Positions 35,424 to 47,470 of a DNA stretch of 64,000 bases are shown one piece after another. The notes beneath the pieces are model-generated. The model was not told the origin of the DNA and searched no databases. It worked only from the letters and a program-made list of their open reading frames with translations. Positions within the stretch are counted from its first letter, which is position 1; each line of letters begins with the position of its first letter. The stretch covers positions 2,728,001-2,792,000 of the forward strand of contig NC_035791.1 of the NCBI RefSeq assembly GCF_001653235.2, given 5' to 3'. The DNA comes from Pochonia chlamydosporia 170. Its lineage: Eukaryota > Ascomycota > Sordariomycetes > Hypocreales > Clavicipitaceae. A program made the translations under genes and the position numbers.

Positions 35424-36339
35424 ATGGCAGCCGAGCTCATCATGCCCACGCTACCTGGAGACCAGCCGCAGTCACGGCACTTTCTCCCCAACCAACAACT
35501 CCAGCGCCCTCATCACACACGCTCCCACTCGTACCAAGTTCCCCGAGGACCGCAGATTTCACCCCTCGACACGTCGGGCATGCCTCAAAACCAAGTCTAT
35601 TCTACTCCGCCCTCGCCCAAGGGTCGTCATGGCGGTCGCCCAATGTACATGCCCGCCGTGCTGCGGCCCTGCGACGAATTTCCTTCCCGCAAGGTCACGA
35701 GGTGCAAGACCGCCGGCTCTACCTCCTCCTCTGACTCGGACTCGACTCTGCGTCGCGCCAACACCGCCATCATGGGCATCCCCGGTCTGTCGCTCTTTGG
35801 CCAGCGACTCTCACGACGATCCACCGGCGAGAGTGGCAAGACGCTGGACGGGGAGTGGAAGCTCGACTCGTTCCCCGAAGTATCGGGCTTGCCTACCCGT
35901 TTGCACTGGAAGGTAAACTTTCAACTCCTTTTCCCAACATCTTGCGCTTCCAAACTAACTAGAACACAACAAACAGCCTGATGCCGAATCCACCGTCTGC
36001 GACGATCCTACCTGCAAACGCACATTCAACTACTTCGTCCGCCGCCACCACTGCCGCAAATGCGGCAACATCTTCTGCGACTGGCACTCCAGCGCCGTCC
36101 TACCGCTCGACCAAAACGCCCGCTTCAACCCTCGCGCTGGCCCCTCACGCACCTGCAACCACTGCTTCGAAGAAGTCAAGGCCCTTCACAGCAGAAACAA
36201 CAGCCAGTCCTCCAGCTCCACCAACTCAGATATGCCGCCCACACCTATGAATGCCCCCGTTGCACCTGGTGTTACCCCCCCTCACAAACCCGAAGTCGCG
36301 GCTAGCGTTCCTCGCGACTGGAACTGGAGCACTTTTTAA
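35424..36339 (+). CDS. FYVE zinc-finger protein
   Basis: Exons are 35424-35912 and 35977-36339 (intron GTAAAC...CAG, phase 0), giving 283 residues. The FYVE domain is in exon 2: VCDDPTCKRTFNYFVRRHHCRKCGNIFC, then CDWH and CNHCF. It supplies the eight zinc ligands and an R(R/K)HHCR phosphoinositide-binding loop, so binding to PI3P on endosomal membranes is expected. The N-terminal ~160 residues are disordered (Pro/Gln/Ser-rich, HTRSHSYQVPRG), ending in a short KLDSFPEVSGLPTRLHW segment. The tail is Ser/Pro-rich and ends RDWNWSTF, a conserved-looking end. I know of no named yeast counterpart with this layout. The frame is open upstream of the ATG, but that part is a C-rich leader. Confidence 0.86.
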
Positions 36340-37427
36340 ATTTACAACAGTTACCAAAGGGTGTTTTCATCTGGATAGCGACATTTTTGTTAAGATTGGC
36401 TGCGTAACGACCCAATGGACTACTTGCGCACATCAATTATAGATTGGCTACACTAGGTGTCTTTTTCACTTCACATTGCATAGGGGCATTTGCCAGACAT
36501 GTCGCCCTCATTTTCGTCCTAGAGACTGGGATTGTTGATTTACGGAGTTTTGTTTTAGAGCATGGCGTTGGGGATTTGCATTTACGGACTTTTTACTTGC
36601 CCTTTGAGATTCAGGGCCCATTTAGATGGTTACATGGTCATTGCGTTTGGTTTTCATTTACGGACTTGGTCCTATTTGTCAATTGGTGGGAATACCCCGG
36701 TAGCATGCGCTACATGAATGGCAGTTATTATTCATAAAGTTACGTCCCCTGAAATTAGCAGTGATGTTTCCATGTAGCTTTGTGAATGTTCGTGTCAAGT
36801 GGATGTCAACCTTGTGGCGTTATCGCAGCAAACAGTTTGTGTCATCACAACAACTCACGGCTACTGGACGTACGTTTGTATTTCGTTTTAGGTAGAGCAA
36901 GAAACCCTTCACATGAGTGCTAAACTAACAGATATACATCTTATTGAATCTATCTACAGACCTACAAACACACCAATCGTCAAACATGTCGCAAACAGCA
37001 CCACGAACCAACGCCATAACGTGAGTGAAATCCATTTTTGCTAATCGACCCATACCCTGCTAAAATGACAATGACAATATGCTACCCTTCCTTCTCACGG
37101 ATCATTACGTAAATGCTCGAAATGATTTAAACCCCTTATATGTACAAAGATGTGGCCTCAATTGAGACCCAAGACCTTTTTTGTAAACGCTGACACTTCC
37201 CTAAAAGAATGTCGAAGATGTACGAAGTAATAAAGAAATGTCTTTGGTTCCCGCCACGGATGAGAGGATGCGGCGCTGTGGAATGATGCAAGGTGGACGA
37301 GACGGTGGCGGGAGCCAAAGATGGGAACAAGAGGTTTGACCCGGTAGGTCATGGTATCGCCCAGATCCTTCACTCCCCCTTTTCTTCTTCTGCTGGATAT
37401 AGAGTCATCTCCATCCACGTACGTGGC
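36340..37427. other. convergent intergenic region
   Basis: It holds the 3' flanks of the FYVE gene and the elongase gene. The word TTTACGGA occurs three times in 36538-36664. A 12-codon mini-frame followed by GTGAGT at about 37005-37026 looks like a first exon, but I found no matching second exon. Confidence 0.4.
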
Positions 37428-38864
37428 TTAACCCCGTCGTCTAGCACGACCATTTGCCGGCTTTGACACGGTCTCGTCTTCCTCCTCGATGGCCTCGATA
37501 TGGCCATTGGCATGGCCATTGACCATGTTCTCGCCACCGTAGACTTCTCTCTCGATACCGCGGGCCGCATCCCATCCTGCCTTCTCGGCGAGAGTGACAT
37601 TGCTGAGGCGGCGGTTGGTCTTTCCAGGAATCTTGTTGTTTGCGGTGCTGCGCTTGACGTAGCTGGCAATGAAGAAGCTGACAAAGAGGTACGTCAGGGG
37701 AGCAAGGTACAGGACGTTGAGCCAGATGGCAAAAGTCTCGTTGGCAGTAGGAATACAAGGCTGGGCCACGTAGGAAGTCTCGGTGATGAGAGCAGATTCC
37801 TTGGCGACACCAGACGCAACAGAGTCCAGAGCAGCAGAGCCAAAGAGAAACTGCTTAAACGAGTCCAAGGCACCGGTGGCAGTGGGCATGGTGGAATCGG
37901 CGGGAGCGGCTGGCAGATCAACAGACTGGGTAGACAGCTTGGTGACGGTGATGGGAGCAACGTAGGTGATGAAAGAGTGCACAATGGCATACGAGGCTCC
38001 AGTGACGAACTGGGTGATTTGCATAGTCGTCAGTGTTCGCTTGACGACCATGGGAACCTTGATCGAGAAAGCCGTCAGGGTGTAGTAGGTGTACATCAGA
38101 GCGTGGATGAACGAGTTGACCAAGACGAACACCCAGATAGGAGCGGACATGTAGCGCATGCCAGCCCACATGCAAAGCATGGCACCGGCATGGTGGTACG
38201 TTTGTAGTGTAGAGCTAAACTTGCCCTTGGCGAGGATGATGAAAGTGTCCAAGACTTCGTAGAACTTGCTGAGGTAGAAGATCCAGCCGTAGTAGTTGAG
38301 GCCCTCGTTCCAGATACGTCCCATCTGAGTGCTGCTGGGTTGATCGCCGCTCAAGCTGCCCAGGAGAGCATTGGGGTCGGCGCTGTCCCAGTGAGAAGAG
38401 GTATCGTTGAAGTACAAAGAGCCGCCGAGGCCGGGAGGTCCATGAATGCGACAGAGGCTGTCAGCCGTAGCGGCAACGCCACCAGGTCCAAACGGGCTCG
38501 CGATGCTGCGTCGCATGCCGCCCAGCATACCCCAGAAAGTCCACGCTGAGTAAACGGCCAGGAAGACATTGTGCAAGACAACGAAGGCGAAGAACGGCTT
38601 GGTCTTGCTCATAGCCCAAGCCTTCTTGTTGCGGGAGGCATTGAACTTGTTCAGAGCTTTGGCGGTCACAGCGTACAGAGCCGCAATGGTGAGAGGCACC
38701 TTGGGGTCAAGGGCTGCTTGGTAAATGCTGTCGGGGATGTTGAAGGGTCGCATGATGGACGCAGCCACCGGCGCTGGTGACAGAGGCGTAGGCTCGTTGG
38801 TAGGGGGGAAACTGAACAGGCTGGCATCTGGCATTGCCGCCATCAAGTATCCTTGTTGAGACAT
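37428..38864 (-). CDS. ELO-family very-long-chain fatty acid elongase (condensing enzyme)
   Basis: A single exon of 478 residues. ELO proteins are multi-span ER membrane 3-ketoacyl-CoA synthases that extend fatty acids by two carbons. Signature blocks are YLSKFYEVLDTFIILAKGK and the histidine box TYHHAGAM, followed by WVFVLVNSFIHALMYTYYTL. At least six hydrophobic spans are visible. The protein is longer than the usual 300-350 residues because of two Ser/Pro/Gly-rich inserts. One follows the first spans (SPFGPGG...SSTQMGR, about 70 residues). The other lies between the last spans (KLSTQSVDLP...TANET, about 75 residues). The C-terminus is cytosolic-looking and basic. The frame is open for 55 codons upstream, but the chosen ATG has the conserved-looking MSQQGYLMAAMPDASLF start. 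Substrate chain length cannot be read from sequence. Confidence 0.88.
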   Translation of the reverse strand: MSQQGYLMAAMPDASLFSFPPTNEPTPLSPAPVAASIMRPFNIPDSIYQAALDPKVPLTIAALYAVTAKALNKFNASRNKKAWAMSKTKPFFAFVVLHNVFLAVYSAWTFWGMLGGMRRSIASPFGPGGVAATADSLCRIHGPPGLGGSLYFNDTSSHWDSADPNALLGSLSGDQPSSTQMGRIWNEGLNYYGWIFYLSKFYEVLDTFIILAKGKFSSTLQTYHHAGAMLCMWAGMRYMSAPIWVFVLVNSFIHALMYTYYTLTAFSIKVPMVVKRTLTTMQITQFVTGASYAIVHSFITYVAPITVTKLSTQSVDLPAAPADSTMPTATGALDSFKQFLFGSAALDSVASGVAKESALITETSYVAQPCIPTANETFAIWLNVLYLAPLTYLFVSFFIASYVKRSTANNKIPGKTNRRLSNVTLAEKAGWDAARGIEREVYGGENMVNGHANGHIEAIEEEDETVSKPANGRARRRG

Positions 38865-41801
38865 GTTGAAGTGTATATGCGGATTTGCAAATATCTCGTC
38901 TCGTATGGGTTGAGGAAGTATACGGGGTCGACGAACAGGTTGGGGCGAAGATGAGAGCAACAGAGTCGCGTGCTCACGGTTGTTGAATGTTGGACGACGT
39001 AGAATGATGAATGCAAGTGTACGTCCCAACTATGAATATGCTCCACGGGAAAATCAAGTCCCTACTTCGAGAAAGAGAAATATGAGAATGAACAACCAAA
39101 GCTGGGAAAGAGAAAAGAAGGAGGGGAGATTTTTTTTTTTTTATTTTCCAAGGGCTGTCTGTCTAAGTTGGGATGCCGTCGCGGACATGGCCACCCCAGG
39201 TGCCTTTTTGGGGACCTTGACTGTTTGGTGGAGCGGCAAAGCAAGAGGGTGTGTATCTATCCGCTTGAGCATGCATACACTTTGAGGAAGGAGCAGACAC
39301 AGGCGGGCGGTGGCGGCGCGGCTGACTTCCGAACAGAACCAGTTCATCATTCTATTGATATGATCATTCTTCTTTCCGACTGTTTTTGGTTCGTTCCCAA
39401 CGCAGCAGATGGTATGAGCTTGTCATCTTTTTCTTTCTACACGCAACATATATTAATACAACCTGCTGTCAACATGGTGTTAGATCACCTGTTTCAAACA
39501 GAACGTTGTGCGACCTCCATCCAACAAGCCGTCCCGCTGAACCATAGCTAGCGGGTGTGCGTTTACGAAAACCCAGATCTTGCAGAAGTGCATTGCACAC
39601 CAAAAAAAGGTTGTTGAGATGCGCGGAGCCCCACGACACCGCACCTCATGTCTCTCTTCCTCGGCACCTAGTCCTGGCTTCAGTGACAACAACGCGGGAG
39701 AGCGGAACACATGCACACAGGAAAGGGGAAGCAAACAAGAACGTGAAAGCGATTTGACCCGAAACCGCTCTTCTGATCGCCATGGTTCTTGATTCCCTGA
39801 GCCGTTGTCGTTGGTGAATCATAGACTTTTGGCTTGCAGGCTTGTCAGTGGTCCTATCAAACTCCTATCCATTCCTATCTGTGCAACGCGGCAACCATGT
39901 CAGACAGGCATTGCGTCAGAATTGACATTGTCCAGAGTGTACCAAGCGGATGAGGGAATGCAATGCATGCTTTCTTGGAGAGTTCTAAGTGGTTCATCGC
40001 TATTCTCAACCGCATGATAGCTAATAGTGAATCCAGGGATTTGATCTTCAACGATAACCTATGCCACGGAATAGCTCTATTCCTATCCGACCGCAGGCAG
40101 AGAACGAGTGGCACATGTCTAGAAACAGTTGTAATATCCGCTGGATAATTTCAGTCCTTATCGATCTAGTCGGCTATTTTCTCAGCAAATTGTTAGACCC
40201 TGAGTATCGACTCGCCTCATGCTCCGTACTGGAACAATTTTAGTTGTGAAGCGTCAAGGGGCGTGTAAGTTGGCCACGCTGGTACCTGGGCTTTCGATAT
40301 TGTCCAGGTAATCAGACATCTTTTGCCATCAATGCGGACCTCCCGGCTTCTCTCCGTGTCCACAGCTACCTAACGGAAGATATCATCGCCATATATTCTT
40401 GACGAGATTTCTATCGCGGAGCATGTTGCCTCACCATCTTATAACCCCACTATGCCGGAAGTGGGGCCAGGAGGCGACCGCTGCTCTCTTCCTTGAGTGC
40501 TGTTGCGACTCGCGGTGCTTGCGTTTGTATGCCTTTTTTTTTTGTTGGGGATGAGAGAATGGCCAAGCTTTGGACCACACGCCCGTCCAGCTCACGAACC
40601 CCGTCGTGGCGCGCCACATCTTAACCTTGCTTGGTGAAAACTCGCGTGTCCTGTCGATACTGAAGATGCAGTCAAGATTGAAGCACTGCAAATGTCCAGT
40701 TCCGGCCGAACAATCACGTTAAAATCAAGTGATTCAATTATCTTTGAAAGCAACTGCAAATAACAGTTCTTCAATGTTACCAACATATCTCAACTTGACA
40801 TCTTCAACCACCTAGGCTGGCAAACCAGCACAGGAAATCCATGCACCGCCATCACCTCCACCAAATCAATACCGTACAAGACCACCAGCACTCCAATAAC
40901 CTAACCTCCATCTCCCATTGATAGCCACCGCTCTGCCCCGCTCTTCGCCGAGGCTGCGCCAGAACATTGACCGGCAAACGGGTAGAAAAGGGACTTCACA
41001 GCAGGTCAAGACAAGAGGGCTAGACATGGACCCTTTGCTCTCAACAATTTCGGCCCCAGGACCCAAGAACAGACACACGACCAACCAGCTTGAACAAATG
41101 AGCCAAGACAGACAGGCCTAGCTACCCTGCCTCTGTCAAACCAGACCAGACTTGACATTTTGCCTTAACTCTCCGCCACTACTGCACTGTACCACCGCCC
41201 TTCTAGAAGAGATCTTCGTTGAGGGATGTTGTCCCAATCGCATTGAATACGGCTTTGGGCTTTAGCTACTCCGTACTCTAGCTGCTCTCCCCTCCTTGTT
41301 GGTTATTGTCATCGATTGGTTTCTGGGGTGCTTAGTGACTTCTTATCGATTGACTTGTCCTGTCACCAAGCAGTTCATGTTGTTACCAGGTTCTCATTTC
41401 TGGGGTTGAGACTGCTTGCTTCCAACGCTCTTTGTGACATGGGGACTTGCAAGCTACCAACTACTCACTGACAGAGTAGCATGCATCGTAGTGATTAGAA
41501 CCCTTCTCTTGTGTTGAACGTAGTACAGTCCAACCATTATTGCTAGCCAGCATGAAACAACAATCACAGCTTGCAGTCGCGCATATCACAGTAACACACT
41601 TGTACCAAATGAAGCAATTAATCGATACTATTTATACTCGAGTAAAGGAAGATTAGGTTATCCAGTCTCTACTGCGACTACGAGTACAATACAATCCGGC
41701 ACACCAAACATAAACACCCCTGCGCGTGCCATCGTCGTCTATGCATGCAATTCCATGACCGGATCATTCTGTTCCTGCAGATATGTCATCCATTCGTCCA
41801 T
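38865..41801. other. gene-poor intergenic region
   Basis: 2.9 kb between the elongase start and the carboxypeptidase stop, with only short non-conserved frames. It has poly-T tracts near 39131 and 40537, one TACTCCGTA at 41267-41275, and a CCAGACCAGA word at about 41140. Confidence 0.45.
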
Positions 41802-43566
41802 TTATTTAGTCAAGCTGCCCGAGAGCCAGCGGTTAAGGAAGTCGAGAGACGCCTCAGGCTGGTCGAACGGGGTCATGTGGCCGGCCTTGTAAATTTGCAG
41901 GAATGTCAAGGCATCATGCGTCTTCATCTTGCCGTACTCCTTGGAGTCCTTGCCAGAGCCAAGATAGACACCCTTGCTCTTGGCCTCACTGAAACCCTTG
42001 TGACCAGACCACTCAAGCTTGTTGGTCCAAGCCTGGTTGCCAAGCCAGTTGCAAATAAAGTCGGCATCACCAGCATAGATCAAGACGGGGATCGTATCCA
42101 GAATGCCAGGAACAAGCCTGAAGTAGGGCTTCATCCAGTCACCCTGCAGCAGGAAATTGCGGTTGATATCAAAGTTGCAGCTGTCGTAGCTGTCGACCTC
42201 GGCGCCAAGAGCCTCCATGACGTCAGGCTTGTTCAACCACTGAGAAATATACTCGAGCTCGTCGTAGCAAAGGTTGCTGCCCTTGCACTTAACACGAATA
42301 TCGTATGGGTTGCGACCAGTGCGCTGGTAAGGTCCAATCATGGCGTTGTTGCAGTAGATACTGGCGGGAACACAGCTCCAGACGCTCTCGGAGTCGTAGC
42401 AGGACTGGATCAGAGACTGGCAGCGGCCCAGAGAATTATCAAGGCTCTGGCACTCGGACTTATCGAGAACGGCAGGATAGCCACCCTCACCACAAGCCAT
42501 AGGGCGGTAGTGCTCGTACTGAGTATAGCCGTCGGTCAATCCATTGCCAATGAGGACACTCTTGAGGTTGATGTTGCGGTCCTTGTGGGACAGAATCTCT
42601 GAGGCGAAGACGGGGATGTAGTGTCCGCCGTAGGATTCACCAGCAATATGGAAATCCTGCTTGGCATACTCGGGGAACTGGTGGAAGAAGAGGCTAAGGA
42701 GAGCATAGATGTCCTTGCCAGCAGCAACGGTGTTGCTGACGGAGCCGCTACCATACGAGTATCCCACATTGACGGGTTGGTCTAGGAAGATGACGGACGC
42801 ATTGGCGTTCCACGAGTATGGGTTGTGAACAACCTTGAGCTTCTCATCAATGGAGGCGGGGCCGAGCTCCATGAACAGGCCTGTGAGGGATGAGCAGCCT
42901 GGGCCACCGTTGAGCCAGAGGACTACGGGATCGTTCTTGGGATCGTTTCGTGACTCAAAGAACCCTGCACACTTGGTTAGCAATCAAATGCATTGTACAC
43001 AATTGTTGAGGAGCAATCATCCGTCACTGCCTGGTGGGTATCCGGTAGGGCTGCGAATACGTACAGTAGAACAAGTGCTTGTCCTTGTCGTTATCGTCAA
43101 GGTAACCGCTGTACTGCTTCACCTTGTCGACTCCAAGCTTGCTGGGGTCAACGTTCTTGACCCGAAGGTTAAAGTTGTCGAGTTTACCGCTAATCTGGCG
43201 GCGAGATTTGCCCGAGTTGTCCTTGACCCAGAGATTCTGGACATCGGCTCCGCGCACGACATGATCCCACTTGCTGTCGGGCTTACGCGAGTGCTTCTTG
43301 GGCTTGGCATCCATGAGATGCTTCTTGAAGGCATTGACGGCATCGGGGGCAAGCATGGAAACTTCATCCCAGATGGCCTTGGCTTCGGAGGTGGCGTTTC
43401 CATAGGCCTCCCTCAAAGGCTTGGTCCAGGCGTCGAAATCGATGTTGCCAAGCTTGTTGAAATCGGAGGCAAAGGTCGACTTGTCGTTGCTGAGAACCTT
43501 TTGGTCCTGGAGGCCGAACGCGGAGGAGGCGGCGCCCAAGACGAGGGCGGAGGTAGACAGCCGCAT
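41802..43566 (-). CDS. cpyA: vacuolar serine carboxypeptidase Y
   Basis: Exons are 43065-43566 and 41802-42964 (100-bp intron GTACGT...CAG, phase 1), giving 554 residues, the usual size of fungal CPY precursors. A signal peptide ([18 protein letters not shown]) is followed by a propeptide of about 110 residues and the mature S10 peptidase. The catalytic serine is S278 in GESYGGHY, the aspartate lies in [11 protein letters not shown] (D467/D469) and the histidine is H530 in [11 protein letters not shown]. The oxyanion-hole word [11 protein letters not shown] and the many cysteines of the CPY disulphides are present. It acts in vacuolar protein breakdown and processes other vacuolar precursors. 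The intron splits the FYWFFESR motif. Long open frames on the opposite strand are mirror artefacts. Confidence 0.95.
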
Positions 43567-44509
43567 GGTTGATCAACTATGCGTATTGTCCTATAAGAGC
43601 TTGTGATGGGTACGAATGAGATGGAAAGGCAATGTTGATAAAAAGAAGATGGAAGGGAAGAGTTCCGAAGAATGGAGGAGGAGAGTGACAGTCAAGGTAC
43701 TGGGTCTGGACGGCAAGCAGATGACGAAGCAGCCGCAAACGACGTAATTGGGTCGGATCCTGGGAGCAGGCGGGAACTGGGACTGGACTGAGACGCGGAG
43801 CTTGCCAGACCTTCTTGTGTTGCATGTCATGTTTGCCTGGCAACAGGAACTAGGCCCGCTTTGAAGCCCCCATGGGGCAGGTGAAGCTGTCTTCCCTCAG
43901 TTGCACTAACATGTTTGTATGCAGAATCTGTGCGTATCTGTTATGTCCCTCGACATACATGGGCGGCACTAGTGCGCCTGAGCTGCAGGTCTCGTGTGCC
44001 TGTCGACGGATCATGTACCCGCTATTTCCTAATCTGCCCCAATGGTGCGGTTCCATGATTCAAATGGTCCGGTCCGTCTCAAGTCAGCTGGGCATGAGCA
44101 ACTGGGTCACAGCTCTGCGCCAATTAGTGTCCGAAAGGCGAGATGAGGAGGACATAAGGGTTGATGGGATAAAGTGTGCTTCTATTTCTCGTTGGAGCAG
44201 CTTGCCTTTGTAGTAGCATTGTGCAGTCACTAGGGAAAGCGGAGTAGAAAGTCACGACTTGGGACATGGGATGAAAGAGACAAAGAGACGCAGGTACCTG
44301 ATCTATTGGAACATATCTAAGGAATGAATATAAAGAACAACTTGAAACCCAAAACCGAACCAAACCAAGCAAAAAGGCCTTCTAAATTCTAAAACTCCAA
44401 TGCTCCCATTCTATCCGCAAATGCTCAACCCAAAATGAGCCCCAAACTCCAGCAAAACAGACACTTCGCCATAGCTATTGCAGTAGCATTCGCCGAGCGA
44501 TAGACAGAC
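43567..44509. other. intergenic, upstream of carboxypeptidase Y
   Basis: It holds the 5' region of cpyA and the 3' flank of the small secreted protein gene. No supported gene. Confidence 0.4.
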
Positions 44510-44860
44510 TTAGGAAGAGGCGCAATCAAGGCCAGTGTTCTTGTCAACACAGACTTGCGTGAGAATAGTGTCACCACCGCTCTTATAGTAGCCCTCGCCG
44601 CAGTAGCCACCAACATTGCAGAAGATGCTGTCGCCGCACTTGGGTCCTTCATTGGGGAACTGAGGATCGGGCGCGTTGGAGCAAGTTCCAATATGGACAC
44701 AGACGTTGGACGAGGTGCCGGAGAAGGCAAAGTCGCTTGGGCCGCAGATGTAGCCGGGCATGCAGTCGGCGTTGCTGTTGCACTGCGAAGTGGCTGCGGC
44801 GCTGGCGCTGAGAGCCATGGTGATGGCGATGAGAGTGGACTTGAAGACGAGACCGGCCAT
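44510..44860 (-). CDS. small secreted cysteine-rich protein (effector-like)
   Basis: A single exon of 116 residues. The N-terminus is a clear signal peptide (FKSTLIAITMALSASAAATS), with cleavage likely near residue 25. The mature ~92 residues contain ten cysteines (CNSNADCMPGYICG, NVCVHIGTC, PKCGDSIFCNVGGYCG, VCVDKNTGLDC), implying up to five disulphides. It has no transmembrane segment and no domain I recognise. Size, secretion signal and cysteine density are those of fungal secreted effectors or cell-surface peptides, but the host or substrate is unknown. It stands alone, with large non-coding flanks. Confidence 0.8.
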   Translation of the reverse strand: MAGLVFKSTLIAITMALSASAAATSQCNSNADCMPGYICGPSDFAFSGTSSNVCVHIGTCSNAPDPQFPNEGPKCGDSIFCNVGGYCGEGYYKSGGDTILTQVCVDKNTGLDCASS

Positions 44861-46542
44861 TTTGTTGTTGTGGTGGTTGTTTAATGTAAGTGGAAGTGTA
44901 AAAGTATTGGTTGCTATTGCAAAAGTGTTTGAATGGAGAGCGGTAGAAGAGTGTTTGTGTTGTAGATGTTTGAATGTTCTGATGAGGAGTTTCGAAATAA
45001 TTTTCAGTCAGGAATCAATGCATTATTTATACTGAATCTCGAACAAGTGAAATATCTCATCGCCCATATAAAGAAGCTGCTCGTGGTTGTGAGCATCTGA
45101 GACTCTGAGGCTGATGATACCTGGCTGTCACCACTGCCGTCATTTCCCTTGCGGCTGCTCCGAATATGTCAATATTGCCCACCCAGAGTGAGTGGCTTGC
45201 TTGGAATAGTGCACTCTCACGGTAAGGACGGCTGGCTCGGAAGGGTTTACACCGATGGCTTCATCATGGTGGTTGCGTCCGTGGCGTTTTGTCGGCTCTC
45301 GCTGAACAGCCACATCCTAAACTTGGGGAAAACACGAGGAAGCTATGTTCATGACCTTGGATTTCAGGGCGTAAGACATGGTAGGCTGCGTATTTACGGG
45401 GTATTCTATAGATTTGATCGTCGCTCTACCAATATTACCACTAAACTACAATATATCTCTATAGTTTGTACTGTGGTGCAGTATGCCACAGAGCGTGTTG
45501 AAGAGTCCTCATCGTGACTATCAAATACCATCAATCTAACAAGATAAATCACCAGCAACATATGGAGCATTACTGAATATCCAAAATTAGACTCGTTCCA
45601 ATGCAGAAACCCGAGATCAACAGGGGTAGGTCCCAGCTTACACCCAGTCCTCAGTATCCTCCGCCAACAACCTCCGGTGTGAACCGTCTCACATAATCGG
45701 ATCACCCGACACGCGGATTAGTTAACACCGAGACCTATCAAACTATCCTTCCAGAAAAGTAACATAGAAGCCCTCTTGTACACTGCAATTCTCCGAACTA
45801 AAACAACCAAGCCCCAAGAATTTCCCCGGAACCCATCTCACAGCCCTACGAACTGTCACGTTGCAACCCCTACGTCATAAGCCCGATCACCACATTGAGA
45901 CATTTTTACTCTGCAACAGCAGGCAAGCAATATCTGGAGGCTGCCAACGGTAAGACCGATGGCTGAACGCTTCGGATCAATTTGGGGTGATGCTGTGGCA
46001 CTAACCTCCACACAATAGCTTCTAGCTTGTTGTGGCTCAAACCAGACTTCATTTGATCGCATCCACACTTGATCGGCTCTTTGCCGGTTGCAACACCATC
46101 AACACCGTGACACTGACCGACACTGACCATTCTTCGTGTTAACAAGTGGTGGCTATGCGCTCACCAAAGACAGGCTACTCTTATAATCGGTCCGTCGTGA
46201 GGGCAACGGACCGTACTCCGCATGGAGCTTGTAATTCGGACTTCGGGTCAATGCCAGACATTCAAAACTCAGGAAGTGTTACAAAAGTGCATACATAAGA
46301 ACCTATCTACATGCCCATCTATTTTCTCAACTTTGAGGCAATGCAAACTCTAAACATCCCTTGCGAGTAAGTTTAGAATCGGGCCTGGTCTAATTCCAAA
46401 CAATCGGCCCCTTCAATCTATCCGTCTGCTCCTCCAACAACTCGAGCCTCAAGTCAACGCCTCCGACTCCATTTTCTCAGCATGCTTTCCGACTTACACG
46501 CTCCAGGCACTTCATTCATGGTAATGAGTCCAACTGAGCCGC
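44861..46542. other. intergenic region
   Basis: 1.7 kb without a supported gene. The part near the small secreted gene is its 5' region. Elsewhere only short frames with no domain are present. Confidence 0.45.
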
Positions 46543-47470
46543 TCATGAGGATGCCTTGCAGTCACCAGTAGGAGGGACCTTATGCCACTCCGCAAATGGA
46601 TCATCACAAGCATCCTTTGCTCGCACATGTTCTACCGCCCCTTGAATCTTGCGCGACACCTCCTTATCATATATCTTGTCAATAAACTCAAAGATGAGGT
46701 CAAATCCAGACGTCACCTGCACTTAAGTCAGCATCTGTACTTCAACACCGAGATCGTAACATGTCAGAGTCGTAACTTACACCCGAAGACGTCCAAATAT
46801 TGCCATCAATAGTCCATCTCGCCGGCGACACCCACTTCACCTTTGGTCCCAACGGCATAACCTCCTTCCACGCCGACTTATTCGTCGTGGCCCTCTTGCC
46901 ATCCAGGACGCCAGCCTTGGCCGCAATACCCGCGCCAGTGCAAATGGTCAAAAGGTACTTGAGCTTGGGGTACGTTTTGCGTACGTAGTCGACCGCAATG
47001 TCGGACGAGTTTCCGAATCTCATCCCCAGTCCGCCTGGTACAATCAGGACTTCGACATTGTCAGGCGGGTTGTCGTATGTGTGCGTTGGCTTGAAGGCAG
47101 CTGTGAAGTTGGAGTCAAACTTGTTCAACTCCTGGTTGGGAGGGCGCATCCAGACTGGATCCATGGTCTCTGCAATCAAGTTTAGGTTGAGCTGTTTCAT
47201 GAGAGATAGATAGAAGAGGACGTCTATGGGGCCAAAGACGTCGATTATGTCAAAGGAGTTGTACATGGCAACTGCGTAGTTTTTCGGTGGTTCTATGAAT
47301 TGTATTAGTGATGTGTAAGACCATGCGGTGTCGTATTCAGTTCAAGGAATTAGACGAAGCAAGATGTAGTAGTAGATGACTTGCATACCTGGAGGATTAT
47401 TACCCTCAGCCCTACACACCGCAGAAGCAGCGCTGACGCCAACCAAACAGCTAATCAAGTTGAACTTCAT
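46543..47470 (-). CDS. DJ-1/PfpI superfamily protein with signal peptide
   Basis: Exons are 47389-47470, 46781-47292 and 46543-46716 (introns GTATGC...TAG and GTAAGT...CAG), giving 255 residues. A hydrophobic leader (MKFNLISCLVGVSAASAVC) looks like a signal peptide. The class-I glutamine-amidotransferase-like fold follows: YAVAMYNSFDIIDVFGPIDVL, VEVLIVPGGLGMR and the nucleophile elbow LLTICTGAGIAAKAGVLDGKRATTNKSAW, with its central cysteine. VTSGFDLIFEFIDK and the C-terminal RAKDACDDPFAEWHKVP match fungal DJ-1/PfpI proteins. Relatives include isonitrile hydratases and ThiJ-like proteins, so the substrate cannot be assigned. Secretion or vacuolar targeting is inferred from the leader only; most DJ-1 proteins are cytosolic. 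Confidence 0.85.

Noticed and set aside
37005..37026. MSQTAPRTNAIT mini-frame followed by a GTGAGT donor
   Set aside because: The nearest acceptor (about 37147) leads to a stop after a few codons, so no small gene can be built.
37500..38207. 235-codon plus-strand frame opposite the elongase
   Set aside because: It is Gly/Asp/Val-rich with no domain and is an antisense shadow of the ELO coding sequence.
41745..43572. Two long plus-strand open frames (285 and 245 codons) opposite carboxypeptidase Y
   Set aside because: They mirror the codon bias of the minus-strand gene, have no domain, and the minus strand encodes a complete S10 peptidase with all catalytic residues.
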